Positions 9,772 to 17,117 of a stretch of DNA of 64,000 nucleotides are shown here, piece after piece (position 1 is the first letter of the stretch; each line of letters begins with the position of its first letter). The stretch is taken from positions 246,176 through 310,175 of the forward strand of contig NZ_GL876931.1 in the NCBI RefSeq assembly GCF_000192575.1. The letters are read 5' to 3'. Position numbers and translations under genes: made by a program. The notes beneath the pieces are model-generated. The model worked only from the letters and a program-made list of their open reading frames with translations, did no database searches and had not been told where the DNA came from. Source of the stretch: Novosphingobium nitrogenifigens DSM 19370. Lineage in GTDB: Bacteria > Pseudomonadota > Alphaproteobacteria > Sphingomonadales > Sphingomonadaceae.

Positions 9772-9795
9772 GGGATGCTTTCGTTTGGGGGCGGA

Positions 9796-11157
9796 TCAGG
9801 CGGTCTGGCGCAGGACTTCGGCAAGTTTGCCGAACATCTCGTGGATCTGGCTTTCCGAGACGATCAGCGGCGGCGAAAGCGCGATGATGTCAGCCGTGAC
9901 GCGGATCAAGAGGCCCGCATCGAATGCGCGATGGAACGCTTCCATCGCGCGGGCACCCGGAGCACCGTCGCGCGCGGCCAGTTCGATCCCCGCGACAAGG
10001 CCGATATTGCGGATGTCGATCACGTTGGGGCAATCGCGCAGCGAATGGGCGGCTTCTTCCCAGACCTTGGCGAGGCCGGCGGCGTGGGCGAAGATCCCTT
10101 CGTCGGCATAGAGGCCGAGCGTGGCAACGGCCGCCGCCGCCGCGACGGGATGGCCCGAATAGGTGTAGCCGTGGAAGAATTCGATGCCCGCGGGCGAACC
10201 GTTGACGACGGTGTCATGGACTTCGCGGCTGGCAGCGACGGCGCCCATCGGTACCGAGCCGTTGGTCAGGCCCTTGGCCATGGTGAGGATGTCGGGCGTC
10301 ACACCGAAGTATTCGGCAGCGGTCGGCGTGCCGAGACGGCCGAAGCCGGTGATGACTTCGTCGAAGATCAGCAGGATGCCGTACTTCCTGGTGATGTCGC
10401 GCAGGCGCTGGAGATAGCCCTGCGGCGGCACCAGCACGCCGGTCGAGCCCGCCACGGGTTCGACGATCACGGCTGCGATGGTTTCGGGACCGTGGAGCTG
10501 CACCAGTTCTTCGAGTTCGTCGGCAAGGTTGCCGTTCGAAGGTTGCATGCCGCGCTGGAAGCGCACGGCGTCGCCGTGGGTGTGGGCAAGGTGGTCGACG
10601 CCCCAGACCTGGCTGACGTGGCGACGGCGATTGCCGCCGATGCCGCCGACCGACATGCCGCCGAAATTGGTGCCGTGATAGCCGCGCTGGCGTCCGATCA
10701 GGCGGAAGCGCTGCGCTTCGCCGCGTGCGTGGTGATAGGCGAGCGCCATCTTGAGCGCGGTGTCGGCGCTTTCCGACCCGGAATCGGTAAAGAAGATGCG
10801 GTCGAGGCCTGCGGGCATGATCGCGGCCAGCGCGGTCGCCGCCTTGAACGCCATCGGATGGCCAAGCTGGAACGTGGGCGCAAAGTCGAGCGTCTGCGCA
10901 GCAGCGGCAATCGCGGCGGCAACCGGCGCGCGGCCATGACCGGCATTGACGCACCACAGGCCGGCCGTGCCGTCGAGCACCTTGTGCCCGTCGGTCGTTT
11001 CGTAATGCATGTCCTTGGCCGAAGCGAGCAGGCGCGGATTGGCCTTGAAGAAGCGGTTGTTGGTGAAAGGCATCCAGAAATGGCTGAGATCCAGATCACC
11101 GGCAGCGGCGACCAGTTCCTCAGGCGTACGGATGTCCAGTTTCGCGGTCGTGGCCAT
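9796..11157 (-). CDS. bauA: Beta-alanine--pyruvate (omega-amino acid) transaminase, class III
   Basis: 453 aa from the ATG at 11157, preceded by GGAGAG. The DLSHFWMPFTNNR opening, DSGSESADTALKMA, GYHGTNFGGMSVGGIGGNR, the PLP aspartate in FDEVITGFGR (Asp266) and the Schiff-base lysine in MAKGLTNG (Lys295) match the beta-alanine:pyruvate transaminase group closely. It converts beta-alanine or a similar omega-amine plus pyruvate to malonate semialdehyde and alanine. mmsA follows directly, giving a beta-alanine to acetyl-CoA module; a LysR regulator lies upstream on the same strand. The frame stays open far upstream of this start, but that extension overlaps the LysR gene and has no coding signature. 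Confidence 0.9.
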   Translation of the reverse strand: MATTAKLDIRTPEELVAAAGDLDLSHFWMPFTNNRFFKANPRLLASAKDMHYETTDGHKVLDGTAGLWCVNAGHGRAPVAAAIAAAAQTLDFAPTFQLGHPMAFKAATALAAIMPAGLDRIFFTDSGSESADTALKMALAYHHARGEAQRFRLIGRQRGYHGTNFGGMSVGGIGGNRRRHVSQVWGVDHLAHTHGDAVRFQRGMQPSNGNLADELEELVQLHGPETIAAVIVEPVAGSTGVLVPPQGYLQRLRDITRKYGILLIFDEVITGFGRLGTPTAAEYFGVTPDILTMAKGLTNGSVPMGAVAASREVHDTVVNGSPAGIEFFHGYTYSGHPVAAAAAVATLGLYADEGIFAHAAGLAKVWEEAAHSLRDCPNVIDIRNIGLVAGIELAARDGAPGARAMEAFHRAFDAGLLIRVTADIIALSPPLIVSESQIHEMFGKLAEVLRQTA

Positions 11158-11294
11158 CGTGCTCTCCGTCTCGACAGGAAGGGCCGCGCTCCACGGGGGG
11201 TGGCGCGGCAGACACCGCGTGATGCGGGGAATGCCGCTCTCTCGTAAGGGGTAAACCGCGTATCGGTGGTGCACCCCATGCACCACTGCGGCGA

Positions 11295-12347
11295 TTACAC
11301 CGGTTCGGTCGTACGCGTCGGTTCCGCCGGATGGGGAGGCAGCGGGGCAAGCGGTGCGGCCTGCCAGTCGGCGGGCGCTTCGGCGACCTGATCGGCAAGC
11401 CAGGCGGCGAACTGGCGCAAGGGGCGGCTCTGTCCGCTGTCGCGATGGGTGGTGAAGTAATAGGCGCCGAGCGACACCGGGCGGAAATCGGGATTGCCTG
11501 CGCCCAGTTCGACCACGCGCCCGGCGGCAAGGTCCTCGGCGGCGAGGAAGGCATTGGTCAGCGCGACGCCCTGTCCCTCGCGGGCGGCCACCAGGGTCAT
11601 GTGCGCCTGCCACAGCCGCGCGGCGGGCGGGGGCAGAGTGATGTCGACGCCATGCGCGCCGAACCAGATGTGCCATTCGACATCGTCGTCCTCGTGCAGC
11701 AGGGGCAGAGTCAGAAGGTCGGAAGGGCTCGTGATCGTGCGGCCCTTGAGCCAGGGCGCATCGGGGCGGGCGACCGGAAAGACGCGGGGACGGATCGCGG
11801 CGACGCGCTCGATCGCGGGAAGCTCGCTGCCCGCGATGTCGCTGTCGCGCCACCAGCGCAAGTCGGCGTGGGCCTCGTGCCGATTGAGATCGGGCGCCGC
11901 GTCCGAGGGGCGCAGCGTTACCGCAAGGCCGGGATGGCGACGTCCGAAATCGGGCAGGCGACTGGTCAGCCAGTGATAGGCAAGGCCCGGCATCGACCAG
12001 ATCTGCAGCCTTGTCCCGGCATCCCCGCGCAGGCGTTCGGTCGCGCTGCACAACTGATCGAACGCGGGGCCGATGAGGGCGTGGTAGTCCGCCCCCGCTG
12101 CCGTCAGGCCGCCATGCACACGGTCGATCAGCATGACGCCCAGCCAGTCTTCGAGCGCGCGCAAGTGGCGGCTGACGATCGCATGGCTGACGCCGAGTGC
12201 GGCGGCGGTGCGGCGCACTTTGCCGTGTCGGCCAAAGGCCTCGAACGCGCGAAGGGCGGAAAACGGGGGCAGGTGAGGACGGTCGACCACGGGCTTTGTG
12301 CTTTTCGGTTTCGAAACTTCGGATCGGTTGGGGTCTGGTGGTAACAA
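11295..12347 (-). CDS. LysR family transcriptional regulator
   Basis: About 350 aa if started at the TTG at 12347; a GTG at 12290 is an alternative, and neither has a strong ribosome binding site. The helix-turn-helix reads LPPFSALRAFEAFGRHGKVR, then ALGVSHAIVSRHLRALEDWLGVML, with a downstream effector domain (LTSRLPDFGRRHPG, LLHEDDDVEWHIWFG, AREGQGVALTNAFL). It is closely similar in layout to the LysR protein at 4962-5945. It is divergent from gabT and precedes bauA, so it probably regulates the bauA-mmsA and/or gabTD units. Confidence 0.88.
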   Translation of the reverse strand: MLPPDPNRSEVSKPKSTKPVVDRPHLPPFSALRAFEAFGRHGKVRRTAAALGVSHAIVSRHLRALEDWLGVMLIDRVHGGLTAAGADYHALIGPAFDQLCSATERLRGDAGTRLQIWSMPGLAYHWLTSRLPDFGRRHPGLAVTLRPSDAAPDLNRHEAHADLRWWRDSDIAGSELPAIERVAAIRPRVFPVARPDAPWLKGRTITSPSDLLTLPLLHEDDDVEWHIWFGAHGVDITLPPPAARLWQAHMTLVAAREGQGVALTNAFLAAEDLAAGRVVELGAGNPDFRPVSLGAYYFTTHRDSGQSRPLRQFAAWLADQVAEAPADWQAAPLAPLPPHPAEPTRTTEPV

Positions 12348-12438
12348 TTTGTCACCAACGATCTACCATTTGTCGGCTTATCGCGGCAAGCAGGTGGTGC
12401 CATCTTGTTGCCACCCTTTTTAGCGGAGTCTCACCTTC

Positions 12439-13725
12439 ATGTCCGACAACAAGTCGCTTGCCGCTCGCCGTGATCGCGCCGTGCCGCGCGGCGTTGCCTC
12501 GTCAACTGCGGTCTATGCCGATCGCGCCGAAAATGCCGAGGTGTGGGACGTCGAAGGCCGCCGTTACGTCGATTTCGCCGGTGGTATCGCGGTGCTCAAC
12601 ACCGGCCACCGCCACCCCAAGATCATGGCTGCCGTCGAAGAGCAGCTCAAGCGCTTTACCCATACCGCGTTCCAGGTGAACCCGTATGAAAGCTATATCG
12701 AGCTGTGCGAACGCCTGAACGAGCGTGCGCCGTTCTCGGGCGATGCCAAGACCATCCTCTTGACCACCGGCGCCGAAGCTACCGAAAACGCGATCAAGGT
12801 CGCGCGTGCCGCCACCGGCCGTTCGGCGGTCATCGCTTTCGTCGGTGCGTTCCACGGCCGCACCCTGCTGGCTTCGGCCATGACCGGCAAGGTCACGCCC
12901 TACAAGCGCAAGATCGGCCCGATGCCGCCGGAAGTCTTCCACGCGCCGTTCCCGACCGGCCTTGACGGCAACACCGTCGAAAAGAGCCTGGCCGCGATCC
13001 AGACGCTGTTTGCCGCCGACGTCGAACCCGAGCGTGTCGCTGCCGTGATCGTCGAACCGGTTCAGGGCGAAGGCGGCTTCCACGTCGCTCCGACCGAATT
13101 CCTCGAAGCGCTGCGCGCTCTTGCCGACCAGTACGGTTTCCTCCTCATCGCCGACGAAGTGCAGGCCGGTTTCGGCCGTACCGGCAAGCTGTTCGCGATC
13201 GAGCACAGCGGCGTCGAACCCGACCTCGTCTGCACTGCCAAGTCGCTGGGCGGCGGTTTCCCGCTGTCGGGCCTGATCGGTCGCGCGCCGATCATGGACG
13301 CGCTCGATCCGGGCGGTCTGGGCGGCACGTACGGCGGTTCGCCGATCGGTTGTGCAGCCTCGCTCGCCGTGCTCGACGTGATCGAGGAAGAAAAGCTGCT
13401 CGACCGTGCGACGGCGGTGGGTGAGCGCCTGAGCAAGCGTATCGCGGGCTTTGCCGCTGCGGGCCTGCCGGTCGCCAACTTGCGCGGTCTTGGCGCCATG
13501 GTCGCTTTCGACGTGACCAATGCCGATGGCGAAACCGATGGCGTCTGCGCCAAGGCTGTCAGCACGGCGGCGCTCGAAGGCGGTCTCATCCTGCTGACCT
13601 GTGGCCCCAAGGGTGAAACCGTGCGTATCCTCGTGCCGCTGACCGCGTCGGACGCGATCATCGACGAAGGTCTCGACATCATGGAAAAGGCGCTGGCTTC
13701 GGTCGGTGGAAAGGTTGCCGCGTGA
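12439..13725 (+). CDS. gabT: 4-aminobutyrate aminotransferase
   Basis: 428 aa class III PLP aminotransferase. It contains GAEATENAIKVAR, AFHGRT, EPVQGEGGF, the PLP aspartate in IADEVQAGFGRTG (Asp239) and the catalytic lysine in TAKSLGGGFPLSG (Lys268). This set is the GabT pattern: GABA + 2-oxoglutarate to succinate semialdehyde + glutamate. Some relatives act on 5-aminovalerate. The stop overlaps the GTG start of gabD, so the two are translationally coupled. Codon use is strongly GC3-biased and looks highly expressed. Its divergent LysR neighbour is the obvious regulator candidate. Confidence 0.93.
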   Translation: MSDNKSLAARRDRAVPRGVASSTAVYADRAENAEVWDVEGRRYVDFAGGIAVLNTGHRHPKIMAAVEEQLKRFTHTAFQVNPYESYIELCERLNERAPFSGDAKTILLTTGAEATENAIKVARAATGRSAVIAFVGAFHGRTLLASAMTGKVTPYKRKIGPMPPEVFHAPFPTGLDGNTVEKSLAAIQTLFAADVEPERVAAVIVEPVQGEGGFHVAPTEFLEALRALADQYGFLLIADEVQAGFGRTGKLFAIEHSGVEPDLVCTAKSLGGGFPLSGLIGRAPIMDALDPGGLGGTYGGSPIGCAASLAVLDVIEEEKLLDRATAVGERLSKRIAGFAAAGLPVANLRGLGAMVAFDVTNADGETDGVCAKAVSTAALEGGLILLTCGPKGETVRILVPLTASDAIIDEGLDIMEKALASVGGKVAA

Positions 13726-15197
13726 GCGCTGTCGATACCGCCGTTCGTTCCAAGCCGGTCCTCGCCCGTCCCGATCTCTGGCGCGAGGCGGCCTTCATCG
13801 CGGGTGAATGGCGCACCTCGCTCAAGACTATTGCCGTCGACAATCCCGCCACCGGCGAAGTGATCGGCCACGTTCCCGACTTCGGTTTTGCCGAAGCGGA
13901 CGAGGCCGTCGCCGCAGCGGCAGGGGCCTTTGCCGCATGGCGGGCCAAGACCGGCAAGGAACGCGGTGCGATCCTGCGTCGCTGGGCAGAACTCATGTAC
14001 GCCCACGCCGACGATCTGGCGCTGATCATGACCGCCGAACAGGGCAAGCCGCTGGCCGAAGCCAAGGGCGAAGTCGCTTATGCCGCTTCGTTCCTTGACT
14101 GGTTTGCCGAAGAAGCGCGGCGCATTCGCGGCGAAGTGCTGACCCCGCACATGGCCGACCGCCGTCTGGTCGTCACGCGTCAGCCGGTCGGTGTCGTCGG
14201 GGCGATCACGCCGTGGAACTTCCCGCTGGCGATGATCACCCGCAAGGCCGGTCCCGCGCTCGCGGTGGGCTGCACGTTCGTGGTGAAGCCCTCGGAACTG
14301 ACGCCCTATTCGGCGCTCGCTCTGGCGGTTTTGGCCGAGGAAGCCGGCGTTCCGGCCGGGGTCCTGAGCATCGTCACGGGTGAAGCCAAGGCGATCGGCG
14401 CGGTCCTGACCGGCGATCCCCGCGTGGCCAAGTTCACCTTCACCGGCTCGACCGGTGTCGGCAAGCTCCTGGCTGCCCAGTGCGCCGGGACGGTCAAGCG
14501 CGTGAGCCTCGAACTGGGCGGCAATGCGCCGTTCATCGTGTTCGAGGATGCCGACGTCGATGCCGCGATCGAAGGGGCTCTGGCTTCCAAGTTCCGCAAC
14601 ACCGGCCAGACTTGCGTCTGCGCCAACCGCCTCTATGTCCACGACGCGGTCTATGACGAGTTCGCCAAGAAGCTGGCTGCGCGGGTTTCGACCTATCGCG
14701 TCGGTCACGGCCTGACCGGTCCGACCGAACAGGGGCCGCTGATCGATGCGCGCGCGGTGGCCAAGGTCGCCTCGCACGTTGCCGATGCGGTTGCGGGCGG
14801 CGCCCGTGTCCTGACCGGTGGCGAGCCCAATGCGGCGGGCGAGCGTTTCTACAGCCCGACGGTCTTGGTCGACGTGCGCCCCGACGCCTTGCTCGTCCGT
14901 GAAGAAACCTTCGGTCCGCTCGCCGGTCTGATCCGCTTCACCAGCGAGGACGAAGTCGTGGCCATGGCCAATGACACCCGCGCGGGCCTTGCGTCCTATG
15001 TCTACACCGCCAGCACGCCGCGTCAGTGGCGCCTGATGGAAGCGCTGGAATACGGCATGGTCGGCTTCAACACCGGGATCATCTCGACCGAAGTCGCGCC
15101 GTTCGGTGGCGTCAAGGAATCCGGTCTCGGCCGCGAAGGCTCGCATCTCGGGGTGGACGACTACCTCGAAATCAAGCTGGCCTGCATCGCGATCTGA
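13722..15197 (+). CDS. gabD: Succinate-semialdehyde dehydrogenase (NAD(P)+)
   Basis: 491 aa aldehyde dehydrogenase starting at GTG 13722 within the GTGA overlap with gabT. Visible are the TPWNFPLAMITRK segment, FTGSTGVGK NAD site, the general-base glutamate in ELGGNAPF (Glu265) and the catalytic cysteine in GQTCVCANR (Cys298, with the second Cys300 typical of SSADH). It oxidises succinate semialdehyde from GabT to succinate, feeding the TCA cycle. A strong terminator follows. Confidence 0.94.
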   Translation: MSAVDTAVRSKPVLARPDLWREAAFIAGEWRTSLKTIAVDNPATGEVIGHVPDFGFAEADEAVAAAAGAFAAWRAKTGKERGAILRRWAELMYAHADDLALIMTAEQGKPLAEAKGEVAYAASFLDWFAEEARRIRGEVLTPHMADRRLVVTRQPVGVVGAITPWNFPLAMITRKAGPALAVGCTFVVKPSELTPYSALALAVLAEEAGVPAGVLSIVTGEAKAIGAVLTGDPRVAKFTFTGSTGVGKLLAAQCAGTVKRVSLELGGNAPFIVFEDADVDAAIEGALASKFRNTGQTCVCANRLYVHDAVYDEFAKKLAARVSTYRVGHGLTGPTEQGPLIDARAVAKVASHVADAVAGGARVLTGGEPNAAGERFYSPTVLVDVRPDALLVREETFGPLAGLIRFTSEDEVVAMANDTRAGLASYVYTASTPRQWRLMEALEYGMVGFNTGIISTEVAPFGGVKESGLGREGSHLGVDDYLEIKLACIAI

Positions 15198-15225
15198 TCG
15201 CGGATCACACAGTTCCACCCTTGAG

Positions 15226-15263
15226 CCCCGGAAGCGAGTTCATCGCTTCCGGGGTCTTTTTTT
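15226..15263 (+). terminator. Rho-independent terminator of gabTD
   Basis: An eleven-base stem (CCCCGGAAGCG at 15226-15236 pairing with CGCTTCCGGGG at 15244-15254) with a short loop is followed by TCTTTTTTT. It lies 28 nt after the gabD stop and just before the convergent dioxygenase gene. Confidence 0.92.
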
Positions 15264-15270
15264 GGGCGTC

Positions 15271-16089
15271 TCAGGTTTGCGCCTCGGGCCGATTGCGCTC
15301 GTACAGGATCGGGAACCAGTCTTCGCGCAATCTTTGGCCCGGCTGCATGTCATGTCCGGGGAAAGGGGGCGAGGTGCGACCGGGGCGCTCGACATAGCGC
15401 GTGTCGTCCCCCACCAGCCGCAACGAAAAAGCCCGGCGACCGGTTGCGGCGTGATTGCCGCGTGCGCCGTGCAGGATCTTGTAGTTGAACGCGACCGCAT
15501 CGCCGGGTTCCATGTCCCATTCGCGAATGTCCATGTTTTCCGCGTCCGGGTCAGGGATGGGCATATAGCTGTCGGGATCGGCGTAAAAGTCGTCGCCCGA
15601 GAGCCAGCGGATCGGAAGCACGGGCTTGGCCCAGCGATGCGAACCGGCAACGCAACGCAAGGTCGCCTCGCGCACGGGATCGAGCGGTGACCAGAAGCTG
15701 ACCGTCTGTTGCCCCTCGACGAAATAATAGGGTGCGTCCTGATGCCAGGGCGTGGCCTTGGATGTGCCTGCTTCCTTCACCAGGACATGATCGTGGAACA
15801 GCTGGACGCGATCTGACTGCATGAGGTCGGCAGCGGCTTGGGCGACCGGGGAGTTGCGGATGACGTCCTCGAATTCGGGGATGCGGTGCCAGTTGCAATA
15901 GTCGTCGAAGAAACGACCGCCTTCTCCCGGCCTCACGGATTCGGCAGCGAATGGACCGGGTTCGGCCATGTTCCGCGCAATCCCGGCGCGCAGGGTGTCG
16001 ACATGATCCTTGAACAGGCCGCAGATCAGAACCACGCCGTCGCGCTGGAAAGTTTCGATATGGTCCGGAGTGATCAGGGGATCGGTCAT
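15271..16089 (-). CDS. Phytanoyl-CoA dioxygenase (PhyH) family Fe(II)/2-oxoglutarate oxygenase, PhnY/TmpA-like
   Basis: 272 aa from the ATG at 16089, with GGAGACC six bases upstream. The iron-binding triad is visible: HQD in TPWHQDAPYY (His116, Asp118) and a distal histidine in KILHGARGN (His207), with the 2-oxoglutarate arginine in RRAFSLR. Such enzymes hydroxylate small substrates in the cytoplasm. The CNWHRIPEFEDVIRNSP and FHDHVLVKEAGT segments resemble the subgroup that includes 2-aminoethylphosphonate hydroxylase PhnY and TmpA, but the subgroup is broad. It is divergent from a LysR regulator at 16179. A PhnZ-like partner lies at 39907. Confidence 0.85.
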   Translation of the reverse strand: MTDPLITPDHIETFQRDGVVLICGLFKDHVDTLRAGIARNMAEPGPFAAESVRPGEGGRFFDDYCNWHRIPEFEDVIRNSPVAQAAADLMQSDRVQLFHDHVLVKEAGTSKATPWHQDAPYYFVEGQQTVSFWSPLDPVREATLRCVAGSHRWAKPVLPIRWLSGDDFYADPDSYMPIPDPDAENMDIREWDMEPGDAVAFNYKILHGARGNHAATGRRAFSLRLVGDDTRYVERPGRTSPPFPGHDMQPGQRLREDWFPILYERNRPEAQT

Positions 16090-16178
16090 CAAGGTCTCCG
16101 CTTGCGGTTCGCGCAGGATCCCTAGGGGAGGTGGGGAATTAGTTTGAAATAATATATTCGAAATTTAAAAATAGGCCG

Positions 16179-17075
16179 ATGCTATATCTCAGCTTGCGCC
16201 AGTTCGAATATGTTACGGCCGTGGCCCGGGCAGGCAGCCTTTCGGGTGCGGCGGTGCAGCTCAACGTGTCGCAGCCCTCGCTGTCGGTGGCCTTGACCCA
16301 GGTCGAGGATTATCTGGGGTACAAGCTTTTCGTGCGGCGAAAGGGGGCCCCGATCACGCTGACGGCGGCGGGCGAGGCCTATGTCGACAAAGTCGAGGAT
16401 CTTCTCGCCATGGCCCGGCGGCTCGAAGACCCGGACCTGATGCGTCACGCGGTAAGCGGGCGGTTGACCGTGGGGATGTTCGACGGGCTGGCGCCGTTCC
16501 ATCTCGGCCCAGTCCTCAAGGCTCTGGCGACACGATTGCCCGCAGTCGACATCCGCTATCGCGTCAGCGATTTTGCCACGCTGGCACGCGAGATGCTCGA
16601 TGGGCGGATCGATCTTGCGGTGACCTATGATCTGGGACTGGACGCCAGTTTTTCGAAATCCCATCTCGTCGATGCCCGGCCCCATGCCCTGCTCGCAGGC
16701 GATCACCCGATGGCGGGAAAGTCGCGCATCGCCTTGCGGGATCTTGCCGGGGAGAGCTTGATTCTTTCCGAAGAAGGCCTGTCGATCCGGCACGTCCTTG
16801 GCCTGTTCCAACGCTTGAAGCTGAAGCCGCTCGTGACCCATCGCGTTGCGTCGGTCGAACTGATGCGCAGTCTTGTCGGCAACGCCATGGGCGTCGGCAT
16901 CAGCTATTGCGTGCCGCCTGCAACGCGGAGCTATGACGGCAAACCGGTCAGCAGCATCGCCATCGACGATGATTTCGCGGTGGAACCGGTCATTATTGCA
17001 AGGAACGGACTGGACCTGCCCAACGAATTGGTGACGCAGGCCCATGCGGCCATTGCCGGGGTTCTGATCCAGTGA
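16179..17075 (+). CDS. LysR family transcriptional regulator
   Basis: 298 aa. The N-terminal HTH is YLSLRQFEYVTAVARAGSLSGAAVQLNVSQPSLSVALTQVEDYLGYKLFVRRKG, shown here only as its run of helices at residues 3-55, followed by an effector domain (GMFDGLAPFHLGPVL, LDGRIDLAVTYDLGLD, LRSLVGNAMGVGISYCV motifs approximately at 95-235). Divergent, 89 nt apart, from the PhyH-type dioxygenase, which it probably controls. The intergenic part is AT-rich (around 16140-16170), as expected for a promoter/operator. Confidence 0.9.
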   Translation: MLYLSLRQFEYVTAVARAGSLSGAAVQLNVSQPSLSVALTQVEDYLGYKLFVRRKGAPITLTAAGEAYVDKVEDLLAMARRLEDPDLMRHAVSGRLTVGMFDGLAPFHLGPVLKALATRLPAVDIRYRVSDFATLAREMLDGRIDLAVTYDLGLDASFSKSHLVDARPHALLAGDHPMAGKSRIALRDLAGESLILSEEGLSIRHVLGLFQRLKLKPLVTHRVASVELMRSLVGNAMGVGISYCVPPATRSYDGKPVSSIAIDDDFAVEPVIIARNGLDLPNELVTQAHAAIAGVLIQ

Positions 17076-17106
17076 GGGGATGGCGGCCGTAAAGGCCGCC
17101 ATCCCC
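17076..17106. terminator. Perfect 13-bp hairpin between convergent genes
   Basis: GGGGATGGCGGCC (17076-17088), five-base loop, GGCCGCCATCCCC (17094-17106). It begins immediately after the LysR stop codon and ends 11 nt before the TonB-receptor stop. It has no flanking T-run on either strand, so it may be a bidirectional, factor-assisted terminator or an mRNA-stabilising stem. Confidence 0.65.
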
Positions 17107-17117
17107 TGCGCGAAGGG

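Noticed and set aside
8383..11247. 954-residue open frame on the plus strand opposite mmsA and bauA
   Set aside because: Shadow of GC-rich codon use; its translation has low complexity, no domain and no start signal, whereas the opposite frames show clear catalytic motifs.
11158..12051. Upstream extension of the bauA frame to 751 residues
   Set aside because: The added part overlaps the LysR gene in another frame of the same strand and lacks conserved sequence; the ATG at 11157 has a good ribosome binding site and family-like N-terminus.
13062..15218. 718-residue minus-strand frame opposite gabT and gabD
   Set aside because: Same GC-skew shadow effect; the gabTD frames are unmistakably the coding ones.
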